Shown: positions 26,801 to 39,400 of the stretch, piece after piece | How positions within the stretch are numbered: the stretch's first letter is position 1 | How the letters are laid out: every line of letters starts with the position of its first letter | Assembly (NCBI RefSeq): GCF_014529535.1 | Contig: NW_023503616.1 | Coordinates: 4,340,001-4,404,000, forward strand | DNA length: 64,000 nt | Direction: 5' to 3' | DNA from: Bradysia coprophila | Taxonomy: Eukaryota > Arthropoda > Insecta > Diptera > Sciaridae | Program-made: the position numbers and the translations under genes | The notes under the pieces: model-generated | Told to the model about the DNA's origin: nothing | What the model saw: only the letters and a program-made list of their open reading frames with translations | Databases searched by the model: none

Positions 26801-29800
26801 TTTCTTTTTTTTTTGTTTTGTTGCAATTAACGTGTGTGTCCCTTGTAGTTCAAATTCGAATTCGGGCTATTTGTCCAGTCAGTATCCGAGCAGTCAAACG
26901 TCGTCAACGTATCCATCGCAGCCGAGCAATGCTTATCAAAGCAGTCAGAGTGTGTATGGTAACACTGGATTAAGTAATAATACAGGGTGAGTTAAGGTTT
27001 TCTTTTTCTGTAATTTATCTTGTGATTTTTGTGGTGTGTTTACTTAATATTATGCAGAGCTGATCATTTAATTTATCATTTTGTGAGTAAACTCATTTAC
27101 TTTACTGACATTTACATGAATCCAAGTCGAATTTTTCTGTCATCAGTGCAATCAGTGGGTTAAGTCGCATACAACCCACCCCATTTTGGCAGTTTTTTTT
27201 TGGTTTTACACACGAAAACCACCAACATCGTGATTATATTAGCAAGCGATAGTTTGTAAACCAGTATGAATACCTACCAAGAGTTTGTTTTGTTGGTAAT
27301 AACGATTGGTCAGGCTAATCTGCCGATATCAAAAAGGGTTAAGATATTGGATTAACATACCTGATGTACTAAAATGTACTAAAAAGCCAGGTACATGGTT
27401 GGATTATCCTCTACGAAGTAATCATCATCTGTCGTCTTACTCCTCGAGGGAGCAAATTGTCGCCATCGTATTCGGTTCCGTGCGAGTGCCATGACTTCTG
27501 TTCATTCTTTCTCGGCTTTCCTCGTTTCTTCGAAGACGTGATTTTGGGCCTAACCTTTTTCCGCGTTCCCTGTGGGTTCCAGGACAGTGCGGTTTTCGCG
27601 ATGCTTCCCACAGGGCGTCACTTTTATTTTCTCGAATTTGTTTCATTTTTACAAGTCGATTTTTGAAATGTTTTCTGGCCAGCGCATTCTCAGGATTCTT
27701 CTAAGCCTGGAGCATCGATTTACGAAGACTTGTACGACTTGCGAAGTAATAATGGTTGCTGCAAGATTGACTTCGTCCAACGATGTATCAGAGATGTTGA
27801 CAAATGAATTACCAACCGTCACTTATATCCGTTTATATATTATAACAAAGTTATTCTTGTTGTTGTGGTACCCATATAACTTCGACGTTACGCTTGTTGT
27901 ATTAAGTTAAGTTAAGTTAGAGGTGGGTGGGATAAATGCTTGTTGTATGAAGCATCAAAAACGGACAGTGTTTCTGGGACATGGAATTCTTTGAAGATGC
28001 ATTGACCACGTGAATCTCTTATTAAATTCGCTAAATCTTTGGTTTAACTTCTTCTTCGACTCACCCGAAATAAGCATCAATAGACAATGTCAGTAAAGTA
28101 AATGTCAACCCTTTAATATCCCTTTTTCCGTCGACTATACATTCTGCTTGGATTGCTTCAACAGGTATGCAAATAGTTCGAACGTTTCGTCAGCGGCGTC
28201 GCAATACAGTAACTTCAGTAGTACAAAACTGAAAGAAACTACACCAGTTACTACCATATACGAGAGGTACGTAGTGTTGTACATTAATCATCTATTGATT
28301 TTGCTTTCTGTTGCTTTTCATGGCTTTTTATCGACGTAACATTTTGTAACATGGAATTTGTGTGGCAAGCAGCGACTAGTTAAAATTAAACCAAATCCAA
28401 AATTTTATTTTCAGTGTCGTCAGTAGTGCACCGAGTGTTCTTGCGAACTCAGCAATAACGACCAGTAGTATGAGCTCACCGTCTCTGGGATTGAACAATA
28501 CTAAGGTGACTAGCTCAGCAACTAAGAGCAGTGGAATTGTTCCCAGTAATGTTGCAATGGTTAGTCAATATATCCCAACCGGAATGCCATTCTATCAGCA
28601 GCCTACTGTCTATTCTTACGAGGAAATTCAGATGATGCAACAAAGAATGCCGCATGTGGTGAGTCAGTTCAGCCCATTCCTCTTCTAAAAATTTTCAAAA
28701 AACTCACACATCGCACACATTACCAACATTGCACTCTTTTAATCAGCTTCATTTTTACTCGCACATTAACAATTTCGAAATATCCAAACAAAAACAAAAT
28801 TCTTTGTGAAAATTTATGCTGCCTAGAATGATATCATCTCGCAAGATAACAAAAACAAAAAATTATTTGCTTGCAACATTTCGAATTTGATCAAACTTCA
28901 GCTGTTTTGATGTGCTTAATCGGAGATACTCACACTTCCGGGGAGGAAAGAATCGGAAACTCTTACACTCGTGTAATTAATCTCTGAACGGCGGAACGAT
29001 ACCGCAATGTTTCTTTCGATTTTGAACTTCAGAAATGTTTGCAAAAAATATTGCGCATGGGTTTGATATGCAAATGTTCACCTGATGTTATTGATGGATC
29101 CGTAGACGCTTTCAAGAGAACAATAGAATATATTGCTCTCTTCAACGATTCCTACAGAACAGCAAAGTTTGATCAAATAAATTATAAAAATTGATTCTCA
29201 AACAGTTCTTATATCCAACATATATGGGCTAGTTGAGCATTAATTTTTATTTGTGGATGTGACTGTTGAATGTGATTCACTCATTCCATTACCGTGCATT
29301 TTAGCCTGGATATTATGACATGAATTATCAACCACCGACTAGTTTGGGTGCAGCTGGAGTGCGAGATGGTAACATTGGTTCAGTGGCCGCTTATTCGACC
29401 ATTTCTGATGCTCGATTTACACGAACTGACAATAATTCAAGTCCTGTAAGCAATGTACGTATGCCGTTGTCATTACGTGTGTTTTAGTAAATTAATTTGA
29501 CGATAATTGTAGGTTCCTAGTACGATGTCACAACAGACTGGATCCGGAGGGCCACTGTTAAATCTTCCATACGCATATTTCTACGGAGGGAATATGATGG
29601 CTGGCGGTTTCCAGTATGGCACACCAGCGATATATCCAGTAATATTTCTCAGTTCAATTAAAGTTGAATCGGTCATCTTCATGAATTTTCTTACAGCAAC
29701 AAATGCCTACAGCCAATGCATCGTCAGGCGGTCAATTCCCTAAGCCCTCGTACAATAGTGGCTACGGTTCAACTGCCTACGACACATTAGGTCAAAATAC

Positions 29801-32800
29801 GCAAGACTATTCGAAAGGTGCATATCCAGGAACCGGTGTGGGTCAACAGTCGAAAGGTCAAAATGTGACAAATCCACCGCCGTCTGGAACAGGAGCGGAT
29901 ATCTCTTCGTCCATGTATGGCAAAAGTCATGTGGCACTGAATAAAGTCAATGTAAGTTGAACTCTTCGTGCAATTAACATTCCACTTTCACTAACTGAGT
30001 TTCTGTTCTGCCCAATTTCCTCACAGTCATACGATAAACAATCTTATTCGGCAACACCGCCACCGTTCAATTTGACTGGAACACAAACAGCTGGAGCGAA
30101 TTCCCAAGGCTATAATGCCCAGCATATGTATATTCAGGCCATGCCGCCTGCTGGCCATCATATGCATCAGCAAATTCAGGTGAGTCAATCGAGAATGTTA
30201 TTTTAATCAGAACTCCTATCGTTAGCACTTCTCAGTTTATTCTAGATATATCTCAATTTAGTCGAACAAATAAAATTTCTTTTCAATTTATTATTAGTCG
30301 TTAGATTTAGATTATTTTTTGTGCATGACCGTAGAGTGCTGCAATTAGCTTCTTCATTTGAGCACTATTTTAATTTATTAGTTTCGGTGATAGTGGTTGA
30401 ATAAAAACAAACAGTTTAGCCAACACTTGACTTGTTTGCTGGTCAGATGATTTCAGAAAGGAATAGGACCAAAATTTTGCTTAACTAGTAGAATGTGTCA
30501 GCTGTAACAGCAGCATCAAAATTGATCTCTAATAATTAGTCTGGATTTCTAAACTCTTTTTTGGCCTATAAACTCAAAGTTAGTGACAAGTTGACTGCAA
30601 TGTCGTAGAATCGAGTACAACTCCCAATGTAATGTTTTACATATTGGTTAGTAGAGGTTGCAGATACTTCCAAATTTAATACAATTAAAAGAAATGTATC
30701 CTTTGCATATTTGTAGCCCACGTTTAGGGTGAAAAATATTTGTTTTTTGATGATTTGTCGAACTAAAATTTTTTTTTAGAAGGTTAAACCATTAAAGTAC
30801 GCAAAAATGTGTTACTTTTACTAATCCCCTTAGAGAAACCTTTGCAGATTGCGTAAATTTATGTTTCTCCAAGTGGGTTAAGTTATGACTCACAAACCAA
30901 TTGTTCCCTTAATAGTTACACATTTTTGATAGCTTAAATGGTTTTACTTTTTCAAAAAAAAAATTTTGGTTCAGAGAAATCATCAAAAAACGAATAAATT
31001 TCCGCCCTTAAATGTAGGCTACAAATTTGCAGAGGGTCCATTGCAGTTAAGCAACTGTGTAATATCGAAATTCTTTCATTCAACCGTGGCAAGTGCCTCG
31101 TTATTACCGCTTAAGGATATGTAGACCGGATCGATCTAACAATTAATTCAATTCTGATGAACTAGATTTCGTTCAAATTAAAAAATTTCGCTTCTAAATC
31201 CATGGATAGTCAAAGAATTCAGAATATTAAAAAGTCAGCACGCTTATTTTAGTTGCTACGAAAAGCATTATTCGGCTGGTATTCCCTCCATTTATAAATT
31301 ATTAAAGTGATAGCGCCTATGGGGCGGCAAGATACATGAACCATTTTAGAAAAATTAACTTTTCTGTTTTACTTTATCCGACTCAATCTAAAAAACCAAA
31401 TTATTAAGCCACAGTTTCTGTAGACTTATACAAAATTTTTTGTATTTTCTAGGACTATTTCTTTTAAATCAACGCTTAAAAATAAAATAAAACGATAAAA
31501 TAAAACACTATCCGTATATGAATACACATGTCACACGCAATTTAAAAAAAAGAAAAATGTTTGTGATTGTTTGATGAGACATGATAAATTAATTTCAATT
31601 AAAACTTTTTTTTTTCTTTAAAGAAAATTCTTAACAACAAAAAAATGTTTTTATTCTTAAATGTAATCAAAAGTAAATTTTATCCTCTTTTCTAAGTAAA
31701 ATCAGAGTTAATTAAATTTTGAAGTTGATTTTATATAATTTTTTTTTGTTTTTTTTTTTCTCTCTCTTTCTCTTCAACAAAATATAAACAATGCATGCAA
31801 CCTGTTTATTGTTTTGGTTTATTTTTTTGTTCATCTATAGATGGACGGCCGTGTGCAAAATGCATCAAGACGGGTAAGTTTATGCTTTACGTTCACATTG
31901 TTATTTTAAGCTTTTAACTTTTTACTAAATTAAATTTAGTTGCATTGCTTGCTAACTATTCGGAATTATATTGGCTGATATTTGAATTAAGGTACCCGAG
32001 TACACAAACAACAATGTACATACGGTTAAATCATACGGTACAATTTTTCCATTTCAACATCAAAGTTGCTCCGCATTACAATATATTTCAGTTTCAGCAA
32101 AATTGTATTAATGCCATACAGACGTTGACAGAGTCATGTCATTGTGTTAACTGAACCTAGTATTAAATATCGGTCGATAAATTGTTCCGTGTCGTAATGC
32201 ATGTAGAAATTTCAACTTGATTTCACTTTATCAGTTTGTTATGCATTTATTTTTAGAACAAACTTAATAATCGAAACTTTTGTAGTCTCTAATACGTAGA
32301 ACAAGAACATACACCTTTAGACATTAACAGTTATTCATCTTGTTGTTTGCTATGAGTTTACCTTCGGGTTTTTGTTGTCACATATTTTACTTTACATTCT
32401 TACGTGGCGATCGATAATAATCGATTTAAAATAAGAATTCGGAAAAGGCGGTTTCGGTGTCGGTTCTAATAGACAAAAAATGTTTCCTCACCGACATTTA
32501 AGTGCAACCATACATCTGATATCTAACTGGTTCTTCGATTCCTATTAGTTTTCTATATTTCATCGTTGATTTAAGGCATTATTTAATATAAAAAGAATTT
32601 TTCTTGTGACCAGATTTTTTACCTGTCGTCTTAAGAAAGACGCACATGCATCATGTGATCGATAGATTTATCCTCCTGACGCCAAAATAAACACAAAGAC
32701 CAATTTGCTTCTTTAAACTTTAGGAGAGTGTCGGGGTCTCACGTTTAACCTCAGAAGTATAAATCTATATGGTGGCGGACTCGATGTTAATGGTGTTATG

Positions 32801-33316
32801 AATGTTATGTGTTGTTGAAAACATCAATTCTCGCTGTAGCATTGGAACTTTACAGTCTTCCTATGTGGAATTTTCATATAATGTTGTTCAAGATAAACAA
32901 ATCTCGCGACGTAAATTAAAAATTTTCATCGACCGACAGTAGTAGTTTGTCTACGTTTTTATTTTAGTAGTGTCATAGTTTATGAAGTTTGCTAATATGT
33001 TCATGTTGATCATCAAAAACGTTGACTTTTAACATTGAACCGCCAATTTTTATTGTGATAGTAATATTTAGTAAATGTTATAATAATTCGTATCAGATCT
33101 TAGGATTTCTGTGATAACACCATAAAACTTCGACTAATGGAAGTGATTTGTTCGAGTTTCTTATTTTTGCTGGAAACAGTTGTTAAAATTTTCAATTTTT
33201 TTTTATTTTATTTGCAGGACTCGAACAGTACTGGTCAACGACAGCAATCGAGCAGCCAAAGCAAATCTGGAGCCAAGCCAGGCTATTCACCGTCGTACTG
33301 GACTGCTCAAAATTAA
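23868..33316 (+). CDS. lig: Lingerer (UBAP2/UBAP2L family)
   Basis: Thirteen coding exons close in frame: 23868..24005, 24644..25487, 25543..26202, 26255..26606, 26849..26986, 28165..28266, 28415..28658, 29305..29454, 29513..29638, 29697..29951, 30027..30179, 31841..31873, 33218..33316 (about 1,097 aa). A UBA domain lies near residues 66-105 ([20 protein letters not shown]), followed by a basic KKKKNR, an RGG-rich segment (about 160-228) and the family's conserved block [20 protein letters not shown] (about 435-455). The rest is Ser/Gln/Asn/Tyr-rich low complexity, ending in PGYSPSYW. Lingerer is a cytoplasmic RNA-binding partner of Rasputin, Caprin and FMR1 that restrains growth and is needed for copulation behaviour in Drosophila; its human relatives UBAP2L/UBAP2 promote stress granules. 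Acceptor 25541-25545 is a NAGNAG, and exon 8 has two in-frame donors. The Drosophila protein is somewhat longer. The start ATG sits 27 nt after a 3' splice site. Confidence 0.95.
25543..25548 (+). promoter_or_regulatory. lig: NAGNAG tandem 3' splice site in lig
   Basis: The acceptor of coding exon 3 reads TTTACAGCAGGTG. Splicing after the first AG starts the exon at 25543, and after the second at 25546. Both keep frame and differ by one residue (TAGAV or TGAV). Confidence 0.7.
27411..27646 (-). mobile_element. Decayed LINE fragment (reverse-transcriptase C-terminal region)
   Basis: On the minus strand a frame reads [19 protein letters not shown] and then degenerates. This resembles the conserved tail of many non-LTR retrotransposon polyproteins (AL-x-WNPQGKRKRGRPK-x-TWRR). 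A second, shifted frame continues the similarity with a decayed arginine-rich stretch, so the copy is frameshifted. It lies antisense inside a lingerer intron and is more GC-rich than its surroundings. Ends are approximate. Confidence 0.6.
30693..31046. mobile_element. Long imperfect foldback element in a lig intron
   Basis: The sequence from CTTTGCATATTTGTAGCC on the left pairs, with many mismatches, with the reverse complement of the right half ending near CAAATTTGCAGAGGG. Matching blocks include TTTTTTGATGATTT, AAAATTTTTTTTT and CAAAAATGTGT. Arms are roughly 130-160 bp. It is an older, more diverged foldback than the others in the window, within the 1.66-kb intron before the 33-nt exon. 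Confidence 0.5.
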
Positions 33317-34499
33317 TTTGATAAATGGTTAGTTGAATGAATCCCCAATTTCGAAAACAAAAACAAAAAAATGCAGAAATTCATTGCATTATCGGGCGAG
33401 ACTTTCTCATCGTAGGTTTTGCTTGTAATAATTTTTAAATGAAAAAAAAACCACATCCACACACACAAACACAATTTATTTTGAAATGAACAAGTTTTTT
33501 TTTGATTTTATCTACGTAAACAGCAATTAATCGATTTAAAGGAAAATAAAATAAATAAAAAAAAATTAAAATATCATGGTAAATGTCTCATCTTCTCTCT
33601 TCTCAGTATGATAATTACAGATACACAGTGACTTTTTTGTTTCTTTATTTTTCGTATACATAATTCTGAAGTAAAATGAAAATTCTTATGTTTAAAAAAA
33701 ATACCTTGGTTAAGACAACAGACAAGAAAAAACGTTTTTTATTAACACAATTTTGTTTAGTTTTTTAATAAAAAAAAATATTTTAGATTTACAATAATTA
33801 CAATAATAATTTATATTAAATAAAAAAAAGAAAACAAATTAAAACTATAAGAAATAAAGAAAACGAATTCACATTTTAATTTACTTTTTAATTAAATGAA
33901 AAAAAAAACTAAAATAAAATATATTTAAAAAAGAAATAAAACAAACAATTTATCAAATACAAACGGTTCTTTGGCATTTTCATTCATACATTAATGGAAG
34001 CTGTTAATCAAATTGTGAAATCGGAAAAGCAAAAAAGCTTTTCATCATCAAACAAATCAACAAATGAGCCGACTCCATTGTTGATTTATCCGAGAATTTA
34101 TTGGACGAGTTACAAAATGTTGCGAGAATCCGCAAAGCTTAAGAACCGAAATTCTTGCTAATGAAAAGATTACATGTCTGAACTCAACAGTACGCAGCAA
34201 CAGTGATTTGATTTTGACTGTCCATTTGAGCGTTAGTCTGATAACAAACAGCTGGCACGCATTTTAGACTGGGCACCGGGAACTATATTTTGTAAAGATA
34301 TTTTTTTGAGAATATAAGAAATTTGTGAGAAAGCTTTCAGAAATTGAATAAATTCTGAGAAATCTTTTATTGAAAAATGTAAAGTTTTTAAAGGCCTTTG
34401 TAGAGTTTCTTGAACTATTCTTTTACAAGGAGGAGGCGTTAACACTTCGCTCAACCTACTAAGATGACCCTGATGACCTGTAGGCAAATCATCATGGGT
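33317..34499 (+). other. lig 3' UTR and downstream spacer
   Basis: Very AT-rich sequence follows the lingerer stop codon, with several AATAAA hexamers (for example 33545-33550 and others near 33.8-33.95 kb) that could serve as poly(A) signals. I cannot tell which is used. No open frame of interest occurs before the retrotransposon remnant. Confidence 0.5.
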
Positions 34500-35352
34500 T
34501 GTTGATAGTAATCCAGCTAACTAAGACTGTGCATGCTGCCGTTGTCTCTTGCTGTTGAGATCCTCCGCCACCATGCTAAGTCCTCTCTCCTGTCTCCGGC
34601 CCTTTCTGTGCGTAGCGTTAAGGCACCATCTTCTATACGAGTATACGTCTTTCGCTGACGATGCTGACCTGATAGGAAGAGGGACTTTAGCAGTCAAGAA
34701 ACCTTTCATAGAAATGGAAAGAGAAGCGTGTAAAGTTGGACTCGTGTTAAATGAAGAGAAAACCAAGTATCTGGCATTAGAGCGCAGTCAAGGATCTCGT
34801 GTGGGGCAAAACGTGACCATGGATACGTACAATTTTGAAGTCGTGCAGTCATTCAAGTATTTAGGTTTGACATTAAACGTAACCAGTGATATAGAGGAGG
34901 AGATCAAAATGAGAATTGAGCAAGGAAGCAGAAGCTTCTATGCACTGAAACACCTGTTCAAAAGCTCACTTGTATCCCGTGCAACAAAACTCCGACTCTA
35001 TAAAACTGTAGTTCGACCCATCGTCATGTATGGTTGTGAGATGTGGTCCATGACAAGAACAGATGCTGAACTGCTTTGAAAGAAGAATCTTAAGATCGAT
35101 ATGTGGACCAGTAAATGAAGCAGATGGTTGGAGAAGACGAACGAATATGGAATTGTCCGAAATTTTCGGGATGAATTTCATCACAGCTGCAGTAAAATCA
35201 GCGAGACTCCGATGGGCGGGGCATGTGGCTAGAATGAATGATGACCAAACTGCCAAGAAAGCCCTCGACAGGAAATTTGAAGGACGTAGACCGTAGAGTC
35301 AGCCAAAACCCGCTTGGGTTGACAAAGGCTGCTAAGTAAGTAAGTAAGTAAA
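34500..35352 (+). mobile_element. 5'-truncated, frameshifted non-LTR retrotransposon
   Basis: Two overlapping plus-strand frames encode the 3' half of a reverse transcriptase. The first (34549-35079) has the catalytic box FADDADLIGR, then LVLNEEKTKYLALERS, YNFEVVQSFKYLGL and LYKTVVRPIVMYG. The second (35063-35296) continues with FERRILRSICGP and ARLRWAGHVARMNDD. The shift between them near 35065-35078 and the lack of endonuclease and N-terminal RT show a dead, 5'-truncated copy. A short tandem repeat of TAAG units at 35332-35352 marks the probable 3' end, as in RTE-like and related LINEs. I do not assign the clade firmly. It lies between lingerer and myopic in the same orientation. Confidence 0.8.
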
Positions 35353-36496
35353 GTTTTGAGAGGTCGATTTCTCAAAATATCCCTGTTTGGCACCCAATTA
35401 TATTTTTTCATTCACACTCTAATTCATCGATGCTTGAAATGGTTAGTAAATGTTTCCCATGCAACATTTCATTCGTTCTCTTAAGTTCGATGGACTCTAG
35501 AAAATTGTAATGTGTGACCATGTTAAATGTGTCGTTCCCTGTTTTTTCAGAACTCGACACTACTCATTTTTCTACTTTCTACATTTTACACATTCTATCC
35601 TGTGAGTCGTTCCTAAGTGTGCTAGATTATCAACCAGCAATCGGGATCATTGCTAATGTTACCTATTTATCAAAAACGGTCATGTGATTAAGCCTAGTTT
35701 TGGAATATTACTTATGTCTAACTCATGTACACATTTTTCTTCTCTAGCTTGAAATACTAACAAACTATCTCTCGCCGGTAACAGTTCCTGAAAATAAAAG
35801 TTGGCCGAATATTTTATTGTGAGTGTTGATTGGACTTGGGTTGGACTTTAGGAAGTTTCGTTTGTTATAGAACGAGTGAAGCGAGTACAGAACTTTTCAT
35901 ACAAAATGCGAACCGTTCTTCGAAAAAAAAAGTGTTCACCATGCACCGATTCTTTTATAAGCTCGTCTAAATTTTAAAACGTACAGCCGCTCATCACGGC
36001 GCTTTCCAGTTTGTTAACTATATGTGAACAATTTTTAATATTTAATCCCTAGAGATTACAAATTTGTCTATGTGTTAGCGGGGAACATTTTGACATTTTC
36101 TAAATATGCGAATTCGAACAAAAATCGTTTTTTTATGAAAAACGCTTCACGACGCTTTTTGGTCAAAAAACCACCTTATAAGGTGTTACGCATTGAATTT
36201 TACGTACTCAATGATTCTGAAGTTGAATTTTATAATCGCTTTTTGGACAAAAATCCCACCTTCCACCTTCGATCCAAGAAACATGTAAATCAAATTTTTT
36301 ACCGCCAATATCAATATGTTTCAAAGTGAGCGGCTCGTTATATGTCATGAAAAATTCCTTCGTCAAAAGCAAAATGGAAAAATTCTAAATGTCATTTTGT
36401 GCAATCCTACTTGTTTTGTGTTCGATCGGTACGATTCATTCAATATCAAACCAATGAAATAAAAATTGTTGTGCTATTTAAATATTAATTACGACA
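35353..36496 (+). other. Upstream region of myopic
   Basis: No gene was recognised. A frame at 36072-36329 lacks an ATG and looks spurious; it covers two diverged copies of a phrase like CGCTTTTTGGTCAAAAA-CCACCTT. The promoter of myopic should lie here. A 19-base string at 35791-35809 is identical to part of myopic exon 8. Confidence 0.4.
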
Positions 36497-39400
36497 ATGG
36501 AGGCATTACCTAAACTCCCAATGGTCAGTTTCGATCTGAAAGTATCGACTGAGCCGTCATCCTTCGGAAATTTAAAGAGAGTAAGTTTACAGATTTTTTT
36601 CTACCTAGTGAAAATGAAATGCATACATTAGTAATCCGGATAATTAACGACGTCAGAAACCGATTAGTTATTTATTTTGTGATGGTTTTGTTAAAGTCAC
36701 CATCGACCGTCCGTGACAAAGAAAAAATATTTTAGCTTTTGTATAAAGCCACTTGATGATTAATTTGTCGTTGTTTTTTTCTTTGGTATTTGGGAGGTAC
36801 CCACTGTCAACAACACTATTGTTTTCCCAATTAGCATACTACTGATTTCATTATCATGCATCGGATCAATGTTTTCAGAAAATTTGAATTTCTTTAGTTC
36901 TATGCCAGTTCAATCATCCTGAATTGTCACTCAATTCCCTTTGATCTGATAAACACTTTCTTTGTTGATAAGCACCAACCAACCATTGTTGCTGATGACT
37001 AAGAGCCTGTATAGATTTCCTTCTGTCACCGATTCTAATATGTTGAACTTTGCCATTTTCAGTACATCGCAGAATGTTATCAAGAAGATCCGGATGCCTA
37101 CTCAAAGGAAATATACGCATTAGAATTGCTGCGAAATGCCGCTTGTCGTCCGTCCGTCGATGTGGAAGGCTGTAAGCTGTTGAAACGTTACTACTGTCAA
37201 TTACATTCCATACAAAGTAGATTTCCGCTGACCAATGATCGTCAATTGCTGAGCTTTTCATGGCGTGATGCATTCTCCAACAGTGTTAATCAATCGGTGG
37301 ATATTCGATCTGATATGTGTTCGATTCTGTACAATTTTGGAGCTTTACACACCAAGCTTGGAGCTTCCGAAGATCGAACTTCATCAGATGGAGTGAAATT
37401 AGCTTGTACACATTTTCAGTGTGCGGCTTGGGCTTTCGGTCATTTACGAGAGTTTTATCCGCAGTTTACAAATGGTGACATGTCGCCGGAAGTGTTAATT
37501 TTCATGCAAGAATTGTGCTTTGCTCAAGCTCAAGAGTGTATATTGGAGAAGAGTTTAGCTGATAATCGAAAACCTGGAATAGTGGCCAAAGTAACGGCTC
37601 AGATTATTTGCTACTACAATGCAGCGTTTTCTGCTATGCTAAATGGTGGTGAAGATGGTGCTGTTGCTGATATAATAGGAAGCAAAAACTTCAAAGAATG
37701 GAAACGCTACGTTAGATTTAAGATTTCTTATTTGAGTTGCATTTTACTGCTGTATCAAGGTCAACAGGCAGAGGAACAACAGAAGATGGGTGAACGAGTT
37801 GCATTTTTCGTAGCTGCCTACGACAAAATGGAAGAGGCCAGAAAGGAGGCAAAAGGAATGAGTCAAATTGATCAGATCAATGAAACGTTCGCATTTCTGC
37901 ATGATGTCGTAGAAGGAAAACGAAAATCAGCCAAAAATGAAAATGAATTTATTTACCATGAGGAGGTGCCCAACATCAGTACATTTTCGGCGGTTCAAGG
38001 TGCAAACTTGGTGAAAGGAATAGCATTCAGTGTCACTGATCCAGAAGTTGCAAGCGAAGACATTTTCCATCGTTTAATTCCAATGAAGGCACACGAGGCC
38101 AGCTCACTGTACAGCGAAGAAAAGTCGACACTCTTACGTAAAGTAGTGGCCCGAGTCGAAGATAAAGACAATGAACTGAATCAATTCATGGGTTCGTTGA
38201 ATGTGGAATCGTTGAGATTTAATAATGCAGCTCGACTACCGCAAGAACTCGTTGATCGTTGTGCAGCTATAAATGCAAAACCTAATGCCATACCGGACTT
38301 GGTCACATCTATGTCCAGTTTAGCTGAAGCGTGTTTAGATGTCGAGTCAATGTTGAAAGAAATCAAAGATCTTTTAAATGAGGAACAACGAAATGAAAAA
38401 TCCTATCAACAAACGATGGGCGTCAGACCTAGCGGGCATTTTGCTGAACTTTCACGCGAATTCGTAAAATACCAAGAAGCTCACAGCAAAGCTGGCGAGA
38501 GTAACGACACACTGAGAAAGGCGATGGGTTTGCACGTCAACAATTTAAAAACTTTAGCGAAGCCATTAAGTGAAGTTCAAGCTGCTATTCCAATTTGTGA
38601 GGAAACCAGCGATGATGCTGCTGTGGCTGAAATGAATGTTTTATTGAGTAAAGTAAACGAGATGCGAGTACAGAGAGCTCAATTACTCAACAGTTTACGC
38701 GAGGCGATGAACAATGATGACATAACAGCGCAGGTCATAGCATGGGGTGATAAGAAATTGGAAAAATTATTCAAAAAGGAACTGCTCAAACACGAGCAAA
38801 GTGTTAAGCTGCTTGAACAAAATTTGTCAGCCCAAACGAATATTCTTCGCGCATTAACCGACTGCTATGCAAGGTGTGCACCATACATCAAAGCTGTTGT
38901 AGATACAAAACATAGACGAGAAAATTTTTTCTCATCGCTCGCGTCGTCCTACGACGTCTACGATGATTTGTTAGGCAAAAGCTCGAAGGGCTTAGAATTC
39001 TACAAGAAATTGCAAGGTAACATTCAAAAGCTTCTAGCCAGAGTGAAGGGAGCAAAAGATGTACAAGATGAAGAACGTCAACAGCGTCTGAAGTCAACGA
39101 AACCAGAAGTTAGTATGTCCGCAACAGCGGGAGGGCCAAAATTAAAGGATTATCTCAACAAAAATCAAGCAAATAAAGTGAATGCTCTACCAGACCCATA
39201 TGTTCCTTCTGCACGTTCCAGCCTTGGTCCGGAAAATTCAACGGTTTCAACAGGCAATTCAATTAATGCTTCGCCTTATCAAATAAATTATCCACAACCA
39301 AATGATCCGCCACCGCCATACGTACCGTACGGATCGTATAATAATAATAATATGTACAATCCGTATCCTACCATGGATGCAGGACAATCCACATACAATC

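Noticed and set aside
30027-30179. Apparent one-base frameshift in lingerer exon 11
   Set aside because: It came from a counting error; the exon is 153 nt and fully in frame.
36072-36329. 85-codon plus-strand frame upstream of myopic
   Set aside because: No ATG start and the sequence consists of diverged repeats.
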